Shown here: positions 8,143 through 17,093 of the stretch, one piece after another
Position numbering within the stretch: position 1 is the first letter of the stretch
Layout: every line of letters starts with the position of its first letter
Origin: Sphingobacterium endophyticum
GTDB lineage: Bacteria > Bacteroidota > Bacteroidia > Sphingobacteriales > Sphingobacteriaceae
Reading direction: 5' to 3'
DNA: 64,000 nucleotides
Assembly (NCBI RefSeq): GCF_009733535.1
Contig: NZ_SMMI01000014.1
Span: forward strand, 54,054 to 118,053
The notes under the pieces: model-generated
Seen by the model: the letters and a program-made list of their open reading frames with translations, nothing else
The model's database searches: none
Told to the model about the DNA's origin: nothing
Made by a program: the position numbers and the translations under genes

Positions 8143-9507
8143 ATGTGGTATAATAACATATTAGAAACCATTGGCAACACGCCAATGGTTAAATTAAATA
8201 AGGTAACACAAAACTTAAAAGCAACCGTATTAGCTAAAATAGAGACCAGCAACCCCGGCAATTCGATCAAGGACCGCATGGCTCTAAAAATGATTGAGGA
8301 TGCTGAGGAAGCAGGCCTACTTAAACCAGGCGGAACCATTATTGAAGGTACTTCAGGAAATACCGGAATGGGCTTGGCCATGGCTGCAGTAGTTAAAGGT
8401 TACCGCTGTATTTTTACCACAACGGATAAACAATCAAAAGAGAAGATAGATGCGCTGCGTGCCTTTGGCGCAGAAGTTATCGTATGTCCCACCAACGTTG
8501 ATCCTGAAGATCCCCGCTCCTATTATTCTGTATCCAGCAGATTGGAGAAGGAGGTTCCGAATGCATGGAAAGCAAATCAGTATGACAATCTTTCAAATTC
8601 TAAAGCTCATTATGAACAAACGGGACCTGAGATCTGGGAACAGACCGAGGGAAAAATCACTCATTTGGTTGTTGGCGTAGGAACTGGAGGAACCATATCG
8701 GGTACCGCTAAATTTTTAAGGGAGAAGAATCCCGATATTAAGGTTTGGGGAATCGATACTTTTGGTTCTGTTTTCAAAAAATATAAGGAGACCGGGATTT
8801 TTGATAAAAACGAAATATACCCATATATCACGGAAGGTATTGGCGAGGATTTTCTACCACAAAACGTAGATTTTAGCTTAATAGATCTATTTGAAAAGGT
8901 AACAGATAAAAATGCAGCCTTGATGACGAGGGATTTAGCAAGAAAAGAAGGTATTTTTGCAGGAAACTCGGCTGGTGCTGCAGTGGCGGGTTTGTTACAA
9001 TTAGGATCAGAGCTGAAAGAAGATGATGTTGTAGTCGTGATTTTCCATGACCACGGTTCAAGGTACATGGGAAAAATGTATAACGAGGATTGGTTGCGTG
9101 AGCGTGGATTCTTGAAAGACGAGAAGTTAACGGCAAAATCAATCTTGAAAAAGCGAGGTGAGCAGGCGATTATTACAGCAGATGCCAATCAAACCGTGGT
9201 TGAGACCTTCAATATCATGAAATCATTGAACATTTCCCAAATACCTGTCACCCAACAGGGAATGGTTATTGGAAAGGTGACAGAATCGGATATTTTGAGT
9301 GCCTTATTGGAAAATCCGTCGTTGAAATCCTCAGCAGTTGAAGAGATCGCAACAAAGCCTTTTCCATTTGTAGACCTCAATACATCTATCGATAAGATTT
9401 CTGGACTTATCAATAAAGATACTCAAGCCGTATTGGTTGAAGATAGCTACGGAAGGATCAATATCATTACACAATACGATATTATCAACGCTATTTCTGA
9501 AGTTTAG
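8143..9507 (+). CDS. cbs: Cystathionine beta-synthase (PLP enzyme with CBS domain pair)
   Basis: This is a fold-type II PLP enzyme of the cysteine synthase/cystathionine beta-synthase family, joining serine or O-acetylserine with homocysteine or sulfide in sulfur amino-acid metabolism. SNPGNSIKDRMA carries the PLP lysine Lys43. GTSGNTGMGLA from residue 69 binds the substrate and PLP. VGVGTGGTISGTA is the phosphate-binding loop. From about residue 335 there are two CBS repeats (ANQTVVETFNIMKS, IPVTQQGMVIGKVTESDIL), which usually bind adenosyl ligands. The 454-residue length fits bacterial CBS without the heme domain. Substrate choice cannot be settled from sequence, so cysteine synthase activity remains possible. 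Confidence 0.85.
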   Translation: MWYNNILETIGNTPMVKLNKVTQNLKATVLAKIETSNPGNSIKDRMALKMIEDAEEAGLLKPGGTIIEGTSGNTGMGLAMAAVVKGYRCIFTTTDKQSKEKIDALRAFGAEVIVCPTNVDPEDPRSYYSVSSRLEKEVPNAWKANQYDNLSNSKAHYEQTGPEIWEQTEGKITHLVVGVGTGGTISGTAKFLREKNPDIKVWGIDTFGSVFKKYKETGIFDKNEIYPYITEGIGEDFLPQNVDFSLIDLFEKVTDKNAALMTRDLARKEGIFAGNSAGAAVAGLLQLGSELKEDDVVVVIFHDHGSRYMGKMYNEDWLRERGFLKDEKLTAKSILKKRGEQAIITADANQTVVETFNIMKSLNISQIPVTQQGMVIGKVTESDILSALLENPSLKSSAVEEIATKPFPFVDLNTSIDKISGLINKDTQAVLVEDSYGRINIITQYDIINAISEV

Positions 9508-9553
9508 GATATTTCCATTTTTTGGGTATATTTAAAATTATCTACCGAAAAGA

Positions 9554-10258
9554 ATGGAAAGAAACGATAAACTTAAACGATTAGAATATTGGGTTAAAGC
9601 AAGGATCGGAAAGATTGCTTTTATTGACGTTGAAGAAAAACGAGAAAAGCAATGGTATGGAAATGGATATGGCGGCTTTTATGTTGACCCTACCCTAGTT
9701 CCTGATCAAGCAATAGTCTATTCTTTTGGTATTGGCGAGGATATATCCTTTGATAAAGCAATCATTTCCAAGCATGGATGCCAGGTTTACGGTTTTGATC
9801 CTACTCCAAAATCGATAAACTACGTGAAGAATAATGAAACACCTGAAGCGTTTAATTTCCATCCCTATGGTATTGGTGAAAAAACAGAAATGGTGACCTT
9901 TCATTTGCCTAAAAACAAAGACCATGTTTCAGGGAGTGTATATGATCATAAATTGGTTGATGAGCATAACTCAGTAGAGGTGCTTTTAAAGGAGTTTAAA
10001 GAAATTGTAAGCGAACTGGGTCATGATCATATCGATGTTCTAAAAATGGATATAGAAGGCTCTGAATACGTTGTGATGGACGGGATATTGAAATCTGGCA
10101 TTCCTATCCAACAGATTTTAGTAGAAACCCATGAAAGATTTTTTGAGGACGGTAAGGAAAAAGGAAAGAAATTTTTCAAGCAGCTACATGACCATGGGTA
10201 TCGGATCTTTGCAATTTCGGATACCTATCAAGAAATTTCTCTGGTAAAGAGTATTTAA
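9554..10258 (+). CDS. FkbM-family SAM-dependent methyltransferase
   Basis: The 234-residue protein has the FkbM pattern. SFGIGEDISFDKAI is the SAM-binding turn, CQVYGFDPTPKSINYV the acidic end of strand 2, VLKMDIEGSEYVVMDGIL the family signature, and ILVETHERFF a following strand. These enzymes O-methylate sugars or small molecules, often in polysaccharide or antibiotic pathways. No glycosyltransferase or biosynthetic cluster surrounds it, so its substrate cannot be inferred. It stands alone between cbs and a bidirectional terminator. Confidence 0.75.
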   Translation: MERNDKLKRLEYWVKARIGKIAFIDVEEKREKQWYGNGYGGFYVDPTLVPDQAIVYSFGIGEDISFDKAIISKHGCQVYGFDPTPKSINYVKNNETPEAFNFHPYGIGEKTEMVTFHLPKNKDHVSGSVYDHKLVDEHNSVEVLLKEFKEIVSELGHDHIDVLKMDIEGSEYVVMDGILKSGIPIQQILVETHERFFEDGKEKGKKFFKQLHDHGYRIFAISDTYQEISLVKSI

Positions 10259-10272
10259 TAAGATTTAGATAT

Positions 10273-10306
10273 AAAAAAGCTCGAATCAATGATTCGAGCT
10301 TTTTTT
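10273..10306. terminator. Bidirectional terminator between converging genes
   Basis: A 15-base arm AAAAAAGCTCGAATC pairs with GATTCGAGCTTTTTT across a 3-base loop. Its A and T tracts serve both the methyltransferase and the leftward ftsB-like gene, whose stop codon overlaps the T tract. Confidence 0.9.
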
Positions 10307-10610
10307 ATTTTGTTTCCGGAGCTTCTATTTCTGTAATGATATAGACATCTTCGTGATCTTTTTTCATTTTGTATTTTTCTCGAGCAATGCGTTGAATTTC
10401 GCTTTGATTATATTGAACATCCTTTATCGCTTGAGAAATATCTTCAATTTCCGTAGTATAGTAGGCTTTTTCCTCTTCTAATTTAGTTTTCTCGGTTTGA
10501 AAATTATACTGCGTAGTGATATCATAACGGTCAAAAAAGCACATCCATACTAAGAATGCGACTCCAGCGATAAGATATTGATTGCGGATAGTATTGATAA
10601 AACGTTCCAT
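10305..10610 (-). CDS. FtsB/DivIC-family septum formation initiator
   Basis: This small bitopic protein has a transmembrane helix (QYLIAGVAFLVWMCFF, about residues 12-27) followed by a coiled coil rich in Glu, Lys and Gln (residues about 38-85). It ends in the typical RIAREKYKMKKDHEDVYII motif of the FtsB/DivIC family, which forms a complex with FtsL and FtsQ at the division septum. I start it at the ATG MERFIN (101 residues), not at an in-frame TTG six codons earlier. In Bacteroidota this gene commonly sits beside enolase, as here. Confidence 0.85.
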   Translation of the reverse strand: MERFINTIRNQYLIAGVAFLVWMCFFDRYDITTQYNFQTEKTKLEEEKAYYTTEIEDISQAIKDVQYNQSEIQRIAREKYKMKKDHEDVYIITEIEAPETK

Positions 10611-10724
10611 AGGATTAACCAAAAGCAATTTAAATTCGGTTAAAGATAACTAATTTAAGGTGAACAATACAAGTTTTGGAAAGCGGTTATTGCAATAATT
10701 AAATTAACTGTTGTTGAAAAATAA

Positions 10725-10749
10725 AAAAGGGAACCGATGGTTCCCTTTT
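10725..10749 (-). terminator. Terminator of eno
   Basis: An 11-base perfect stem (AAAAGGGAACC / GGTTCCCTTTT) with a 3-base loop lies 18 bases beyond the enolase stop, with the T tract on the leftward strand. Confidence 0.85.
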
Positions 10750-10766
10750 CTTGATTAAAGAATCAA

Positions 10767-12095
<1,329 letters not shown>

Positions 12096-12148
12096 TTAGT
12101 GTATTTAAGACACTAATATAAATAATAATTCTTACTATATCAAAAATA
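12096..12148 (-). promoter_or_regulatory. eno promoter box and leader palindrome
   Basis: On the leftward strand TATTTTTG (12148 to 12141) matches the -7 consensus. Between it and the start codon lies the inverted repeat TTAGTGT-N7-ACACTAA at 12096-12116, which would fold in the 5' leader or serve as an operator. Function is inferred. Confidence 0.4.
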
Positions 12149-12238
12149 TGAAAAAATCTAAGTGATTAGCCTTACTTCTCATAAAAATTAAATAAATAGA
12201 GTGGAATTAGTTCCTTTTTGTCAAAGAAACCATAAAAA

Positions 12239-12266
12239 AAGGTTACATCGTTTCCGATGTAACCTT
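12239..12266 (-). terminator. Terminator of carA
   Basis: The perfect 12-base stem AAGGTTACATCG / CGATGTAACCTT has a 4-base loop. On the leftward strand it is followed by a run of T, and it lies 24 bases after the carA stop. Confidence 0.9.
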
Positions 12267-12290
12267 CTATTTTGCTAAGTGATATATTGC

Positions 12291-13391
12291 TTATGATTTA
12301 ACCATTGCAATAAAATCATCAAATAAGTATCTCGAATCGTGTGGACCTGGCGAAGATTCAGGGTGATATTGTACCGAGAATGCGTTCTTACCTTTCACAC
12401 GGATACCTTCGATGGAGTTATCGTTCAGGTTGACATGTGTGATCTCAACTTTATCCGAATTTTGGATATCCTCAGCTACCACGCCAAAGCCATGGTTTTG
12501 AGAAGTGATTTCACATTTATTAGCGATGATATTTTTCACAGGGTGATTGATACCACGGTGACCATTATGCATCTTTTGTGTTCTGATATCATTTGCCAAT
12601 GCTAAGATTTGGTGACCAAGACAAATCCCGAACATTGGTTTATTAGCAGCTAAAATTTCTTTCACCGTATCAATAGCGTATTGCATTGCTGCTGGATCAC
12701 CAGGACCATTAGAAATAAAGTATCCATCAGGGTTCCATTGTTCCATTTCGGCAAACGTAGTTTTTGCTGGAAATACCTTAGCATACACTTGGCGTGAATC
12801 GAAGTTTCTTAAGATGTTCTTTTTGATTCCTAAATCCAATACCGCAATACGAGTAGGAGCACCTTCTTCACCATAGAAGTAAGGCTCAGTTGTAGATACT
12901 TTAGAAGAAAGTTCTAATCCATCCATCGAAGGCACACTAGCTAGTTCTCCTTTCAAAGCATCTATGTCTAAGTTCTCAGAAGAAATGATTGCATTCATTG
13001 CTCCTTTGCTACGGATATGACGAACTAAAGAACGAGTATCAATATCAGAAATACCCACTAAATTTTCTTCTTCAAAGTAATTTTGGATAGACTGATCGGC
13101 CATTTTACGGCTGTAGTTAATGTTGTAGTTTTTACAAACTAAACCTGCAATCTGAATCTTTCTAGATTCTTCATCCTCTTCATCGATACCATAGTTTCCA
13201 ATATGTGCATTGGTTGTCACCATAATCTGTGCATAATAAGAAGGATCTGTGAAGATCTCTTGGTAGCCTGTAGTTCCAGTATTGAAACAAATCTCTCCGG
13301 TAGTAGTTCCGATTTTACCTGCGGCTTTACCATGGAAAACTGTTCCATCCTCTAGGACTAAAATTGCTGGCAATTTGCTGTAGTTGGTCAT
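12291..13391 (-). CDS. carA: Carbamoyl-phosphate synthase small subunit (glutaminase)
   Basis: CarA hydrolyses glutamine and passes ammonia to CarB, giving carbamoyl phosphate for arginine and pyrimidine synthesis. The N-terminal domain begins PAILVLEDGTVFHGKA. The class I amidotransferase domain has the nucleophile in MFGICLGHQILALA and the catalytic His-Glu in FSVQYHPESSPGPHDS. The 366-residue length is normal. carB is not in the window, unlike the carAB operon of enteric bacteria. Upstream lie a promoter, a 20-codon leader ORF and an intrinsic terminator, an arrangement that suggests attenuation. Confidence 0.95.
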   Translation of the reverse strand: MTNYSKLPAILVLEDGTVFHGKAAGKIGTTTGEICFNTGTTGYQEIFTDPSYYAQIMVTTNAHIGNYGIDEEDEESRKIQIAGLVCKNYNINYSRKMADQSIQNYFEEENLVGISDIDTRSLVRHIRSKGAMNAIISSENLDIDALKGELASVPSMDGLELSSKVSTTEPYFYGEEGAPTRIAVLDLGIKKNILRNFDSRQVYAKVFPAKTTFAEMEQWNPDGYFISNGPGDPAAMQYAIDTVKEILAANKPMFGICLGHQILALANDIRTQKMHNGHRGINHPVKNIIANKCEITSQNHGFGVVAEDIQNSDKVEITHVNLNDNSIEGIRVKGKNAFSVQYHPESSPGPHDSRYLFDDFIAMVKS

Positions 13392-13452
13392 TCTTATATC
13401 TAGTTAAAACTTATTCTCTAATTTACTGATTGATTTCCTTAACTCCCAAACA

Positions 13453-13473
13453 TAAAAAAAGCCCAAACGGGCT
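13453..13473 (-). terminator. Intrinsic terminator in the carA leader
   Basis: AGCCC-AAAC-GGGCT forms a short GC-rich hairpin followed on the leftward strand by seven T. It starts 10 bases after the stop of the leader ORF and lies about 60 bases before carA, so it can decide whether the upstream transcript reads into carA. Confidence 0.75.
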
Positions 13474-13483
13474 GACGTATCAA

Positions 13484-13546
13484 TTAATATTGACTTGAAG
13501 TAGAAACTACTTTTTGAATTGCTATCGGGTAGAAGGTCTCTTTCAT
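13484..13546 (-). CDS. Candidate leader peptide of carA (20 codons)
   Basis: A 20-codon frame begins MKETFYPIAIQK and ends at a TAA just before the terminator. It follows a TTTG-N17-TACCTTTG promoter by 12 bases. Within it AAGTAG-TTT-CTACTT (13498-13512) can form a pause hairpin, and TCAAT-N4-ATTGA spans the stop codon. The layout (promoter, short ORF, pause hairpin, terminator, biosynthetic gene) is that of a translation-coupled attenuator such as the pyrBI leader of enteric bacteria. It has no arginine codons, so pyrimidine sensing through polymerase pausing is the more likely cue. Translation is inferred, and an independent small RNA is the main alternative. Confidence 0.5.
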   Translation of the reverse strand: MKETFYPIAIQKVVSTSSQY

Positions 13547-13558
13547 TTTATTGGGAGA

Positions 13559-13587
13559 CAAAGGTACAAATTATTTTAATTCTCAAA
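13559..13587 (-). promoter_or_regulatory. Promoter of the carA leader
   Basis: On the leftward strand TTTG (13587-13584) and TACCTTTG (13566-13559) are separated by 17 bases, an excellent match to the Bacteroidota -33/-7 consensus. A second possible -7 box, TATGTTTG (13456-13449), lies after the leader terminator but lacks a well-spaced -33 element. Confidence 0.7.
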
Positions 13588-13621
13588 CAATAGTTTTTTT
13601 ATTTCTTAATGTAAAAAGCAT

Positions 13622-13655
13622 AAAAAAAATGCCCCAAGAATTAATCCTTGAGGCA
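13622..13655 (-). terminator. Terminator of the dxr-rseP unit
   Basis: A 12-base stem with two G-T wobbles (ATGCCTCAAGGA / TTCTTGGGGCAT on the leftward strand) is followed by eight T and lies about 20 bases after the rseP stop. Confidence 0.85.
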
Positions 13656-13673
13656 TCCAATATCGTTGATATA

Positions 13674-14984
13674 TTATTTCGTCAATTTGAAGATATCATT
13701 TCCAAAGACAAAGATCATTAAAGCAACAATGATAAAGAAGCCTACGATCTGCGCTTTCTCTAAGAATTTATCACTTAAAGGTTTTCCTTGAATCATTTCG
13801 ACGATCAAGAAAATAACGTGACCACCGTCTAAAGCAGGGATTGGAAGGATGTTCATAAAGGCTAATGCCATGGACAACATACCTACCAAGCTCCAGAATC
13901 TTAACCAATCTACTTCAGTACCGAACATGGTTGCAATTCCTACTGGTCCAGAAAGAGCCTTATCTGCCCTCACCTCGCCTTTAAATATTTTTCCAAAACC
14001 TTTTATGTTGTCGGTAATTACCGAAAAAGCTTTGCTTGCCCCGATTGGCAATGACTCCATAAATCCATATTGATGCTGAACGACTGGAAGGTTCAAAAAC
14101 CCTAAGGCTGATGAAGTATCTGCAGCTGCAGTTAAGGAAATACTTTTTCCTTGACGCATTACATCCAATTTAATTTCCTTGTTTTTATTCGCGGCCATCT
14201 CCGCTTTGAATTGATCAAGTTTCTCCAATTGAACGCCATTCAAGGATACAATACTGTCACCTACTTGAAGGCCCATTTTATCTGCCCTGCTACCCTCTTC
14301 CACCATCGTTATTGGAGTCATCTTAAAGATAGGCTTTACCAATTCATTTTTCTTATGCTCTGATACATCGTTAAGGATATCCTTTGGAAGTGTAATCTCC
14401 ATTTGATTTCCGCCACGTTCTACGGTTAACACCGCTTCACCCATCAAAACATCGGAAGTCAAGATATCTTGGAAGAAAAGGTTTGCTTTTTTACCGTTTA
14501 CAGCAAGGATCTTATCGCCTTCTTTCAGGCCGACCTTTTCACCAATAATTCCTGGTTTTATGCCATAAAGCTGTGTATTGTTGAAGTCTGTAGATCCATA
14601 TTTAAAAGTCAGCATCCAGAATATCACAATACCCACGATAATATTGACGATGATACCACCCAGCATCACGATCAACCTTTGCCAAGCAGGTTTTGAGCGG
14701 AATTCCCAAGGTTGAGGTTCTCCCTGCATCTGTTCCGTATCCATCGACTCATCGATCATTCCGGCAATCTTCACATAGCCACCTAATGGAAGCCATCCCA
14801 CACCGTACTCACAACCTTTATAATTGAATTTAAATAGTTTTACTCCCCATGCATCAAAGAAAAGATAGAACTTTTCTACCTTGATACCGAAAGCCCTTGC
14901 CGCCAGAAAGTGGCCAAGCTCGTGTAAGATGATTAATAAAGACAAGCCTAAAAGTACCTGTCCTACCATGATCACAATTCCCAT
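13674..14984 (-). CDS. rseP: Site-2 intramembrane metalloprotease RseP
   Basis: This zinc metalloprotease cleaves membrane substrates such as anti-sigma factors within the bilayer. The first membrane helix carries HELGH (residues 21-25). The third metal ligand is in NILPIPALDGGH, with Asp386 and the motif ending at His389. Between them lie two PDZ-like segments (YGIKPGIIGEKVGLKEGDKI and MVEEGSRADKMGLQVGDSIV). At 436 residues it matches the double-PDZ RseP type. It lies 28 bases after dxr on the same strand, the pairing found in many bacteria. Confidence 0.92.
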   Translation of the reverse strand: MGIVIMVGQVLLGLSLLIILHELGHFLAARAFGIKVEKFYLFFDAWGVKLFKFNYKGCEYGVGWLPLGGYVKIAGMIDESMDTEQMQGEPQPWEFRSKPAWQRLIVMLGGIIVNIIVGIVIFWMLTFKYGSTDFNNTQLYGIKPGIIGEKVGLKEGDKILAVNGKKANLFFQDILTSDVLMGEAVLTVERGGNQMEITLPKDILNDVSEHKKNELVKPIFKMTPITMVEEGSRADKMGLQVGDSIVSLNGVQLEKLDQFKAEMAANKNKEIKLDVMRQGKSISLTAAADTSSALGFLNLPVVQHQYGFMESLPIGASKAFSVITDNIKGFGKIFKGEVRADKALSGPVGIATMFGTEVDWLRFWSLVGMLSMALAFMNILPIPALDGGHVIFLIVEMIQGKPLSDKFLEKAQIVGFFIIVALMIFVFGNDIFKLTK

Positions 14985-15012
14985 CTATTTTATTTTTATT
15001 GTTTTATTTAAT

Positions 15013-16176
15013 TTAATATTTACGATCTATTAAACTTCGTGCCACAGTCCTACTTTCAAGATCGAAATGAAGGTAATCCTCTAAACTTAACGTTTTTTGT
15101 GATTTGACCTGACACAATGTCTCTTCAATGATATCACTCATCTCCAAAAATCCTATCCGATCATTTAAAAACGCTTCTACAATAATCTCATTTGCACCAT
15201 TTAATACACAAGGAGCATTCCCTCCATCCCGAAGTGCCTGGTAGGCCAACTTCAGGTTTCGGAACACCTCCATATCAGGCTGTTCAAACGTCAATGTTGG
15301 ATAGTCTAAGAAATTAAATCTTTTAAAATTGTTTTTGAATCGATTTGGATAGGTTAAAGCATATTGAATTGGCAGCTTCATATCCGGCAGTCCCATTTGA
15401 GCTTTCAAGGAACCGTCTTCAAATTGAACTAAGGAATGAATGATCGATTGATGGTGGATGATAACATCGACTTGATCTGCTTCTAATCCAAAAAGCCATT
15501 TCGCTTCGATAACTTCTAAGCCCTTGTTCATCAATGAGGCAGAGTCAATCGTTATTTTTGCACCCATGCTCCAGTTTGGATGCTTTAAGGCTTGTGCTTT
15601 TGTAACAGCAACTAAATCTTCACGAGATTTTCCACGGAATGGACCTCCCGATGCTGTAAGGATAATTTTTTCAATCGGGTTGGCTTCTTCTCCAGCTAAG
15701 CATTGAAAGATGGCTGAATGCTCAGAATCAACAGGCAGTAATTTTACCTGATGCTTTTCAATCAAACCGGTGATTAGCTCACCAGCAACAACCAAAGTTT
15801 CTTTGTTCGCTAAAGCAATATCTTTGCCTGATTCGATTGCTGCAACGGTTGGCTTTAATCCAACAGCTCCAACAACTGCTGTTAATACAATATCAATGTC
15901 ATCTCTTTTAACAGCCTCAATCAATGCATCTTCTCCATATAAGACTTCAATATCCTTTCCCTGCAATGCATCCTTCACCTTTTCGAATGCTCCTTTATCA
16001 CAAACTACTACGGCCGCTGGATTAAATTTCAGCGCTTGCTGAATTAATAGCTCTGCATTTTTACCAGCAGATAGCACAGTAATCGAAAAATGATCAGGAT
16101 ATAGTTCTACGACTTCTAATGTTTGTGTCCCAACACTTCCTGTAGAACCTAATACGGCTAATTTTCTTTTACTCAA
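15013..16176 (-). CDS. dxr: 1-deoxy-D-xylulose-5-phosphate reductoisomerase
   Basis: Dxr converts deoxyxylulose 5-phosphate to methylerythritol 4-phosphate with NADPH, the committed step of the non-mevalonate isoprenoid pathway. The NADPH loop is LAVLGSTGSVGTQTLEVV at the N-terminus. ALANKETLVVAGELI and LLPVDSEHSAIFQCL carry metal and substrate contacts, and ILTASGGPFRG and SLMNKGLEVIEAKWLF follow. The length of 387 residues is normal. It sits between a membrane protein gene (15-base gap) and rseP, in one transcription unit. Confidence 0.96.
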   Translation of the reverse strand: MSKRKLAVLGSTGSVGTQTLEVVELYPDHFSITVLSAGKNAELLIQQALKFNPAAVVVCDKGAFEKVKDALQGKDIEVLYGEDALIEAVKRDDIDIVLTAVVGAVGLKPTVAAIESGKDIALANKETLVVAGELITGLIEKHQVKLLPVDSEHSAIFQCLAGEEANPIEKIILTASGGPFRGKSREDLVAVTKAQALKHPNWSMGAKITIDSASLMNKGLEVIEAKWLFGLEADQVDVIIHHQSIIHSLVQFEDGSLKAQMGLPDMKLPIQYALTYPNRFKNNFKRFNFLDYPTLTFEQPDMEVFRNLKLAYQALRDGGNAPCVLNGANEIIVEAFLNDRIGFLEMSDIIEETLCQVKSQKTLSLEDYLHFDLESRTVARSLIDRKY

Positions 16177-16191
16177 AACTTAAATAATTTG

Positions 16192-16980
16192 TTAAATGAT
16201 ATTATCGATAAGGGATGGATCTTCTCCCCCTTTGTATGCTTTCATCATATCAATATAAACAATTGACATGACAACTCCTACAACCGGGATAATAACGAAT
16301 GCATTCACCAAGCTCAATATCCAAGATACCAGGGAATAACCTAAGTATTCGGTTCCAAGCTGTAATAAATGCGTAGACGCTACAATAGCAATGATGATAA
16401 CCAAGGTCATGACATTTCCTTTGGTCATTGCCAAGCTAAATCTATAAGATTTAAAGGTGTTAAATCCATTCTCAAGAATAAAGAATGGAAAGAAAGTAAT
16501 TCTAATCAGGATGAACATCATAATCAATCCTGTTAGTAAAGGATGTATTTCCGTCTGTACCGTCTGCATGTTCACTCCCAAAAATAATAAAGGAAACAAA
16601 ACGACATACATAATCAGATAAACGATGAAAGCAATCAGACTATACAACAGTAAGCCAATAATGTAATAACAGAATTGGGAAACAGTAGGGATATAATCCA
16701 TAAAGGCATGTTTTCTTTCTTCCTTAGCCAAGAAAATTGTTCTTTTCAAAAGTACCAGTTGGAGTCCGAAATAAAGGCCTACAAAAAGCAGTAACAGCAA
16801 TACTTTGATAAAGAAATTTGAGGAGTCTAAGTATAGTGCAAGAAAAGAAGACAGATTCGACGTCACAAAAAGTAAAAAGCAAAGTCCTGCAATAGATATA
16901 TAATTTCGCATTAAAATGTCTATTGCCCGGAGAACAACGTCGTTAGCTCTGAAAGTAATGTCTTTGAGGAAATTTAGCAT
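16192..16980 (-). CDS. Multi-pass membrane protein of unknown function
   Basis: The 262-residue protein has about six hydrophobic helices, among them ISIAGLCFLLFVTSNLSSFL, VLLLLLFVGLYFGLQLVLL, YYIIGLLLYSLIAFIVYLI and LTGLIMMFILIRITFFPFF. The basic amphipathic N-terminus (MLNFLKDITFRANDVVLRA) suggests a cytoplasmic start. No catalytic motif or transporter signature is recognised. It is the first gene of a leftward unit with dxr and rseP. A link to isoprenoid or envelope-stress functions would be guesswork. Confidence 0.7.
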   Translation of the reverse strand: MLNFLKDITFRANDVVLRAIDILMRNYISIAGLCFLLFVTSNLSSFLALYLDSSNFFIKVLLLLLFVGLYFGLQLVLLKRTIFLAKEERKHAFMDYIPTVSQFCYYIIGLLLYSLIAFIVYLIMYVVLFPLLFLGVNMQTVQTEIHPLLTGLIMMFILIRITFFPFFILENGFNTFKSYRFSLAMTKGNVMTLVIIIAIVASTHLLQLGTEYLGYSLVSWILSLVNAFVIIPVVGVVMSIVYIDMMKAYKGGEDPSLIDNII

Positions 16981-17050
16981 GTCTTAATTAATACTGCAAA
17001 TATGATAATTTTTTCGCGGTTAGCAATTTTTAGAAGGTCAAATCACACAA

Positions 17051-17085
17051 AAAAAGGCTAAGAAATTATATTCTTAGCCTTTTTT
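17051..17085 (-). terminator. Terminator after the DPP IV gene
   Basis: A 14-base stem (AAAAAGGCTAAGAA / TTCTTAGCCTTTTT) with a 6-base loop lies just beyond the stop of the leftward peptidase gene and upstream of the membrane protein gene. Confidence 0.9.
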
Positions 17086-17093
17086 AACATTCA

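Noticed and set aside
8661..9188. A 175-codon frame antisense to cbs
   Set aside because: It lies wholly opposite a well-supported enzyme gene and has a Ser/Pro-rich, family-less translation.
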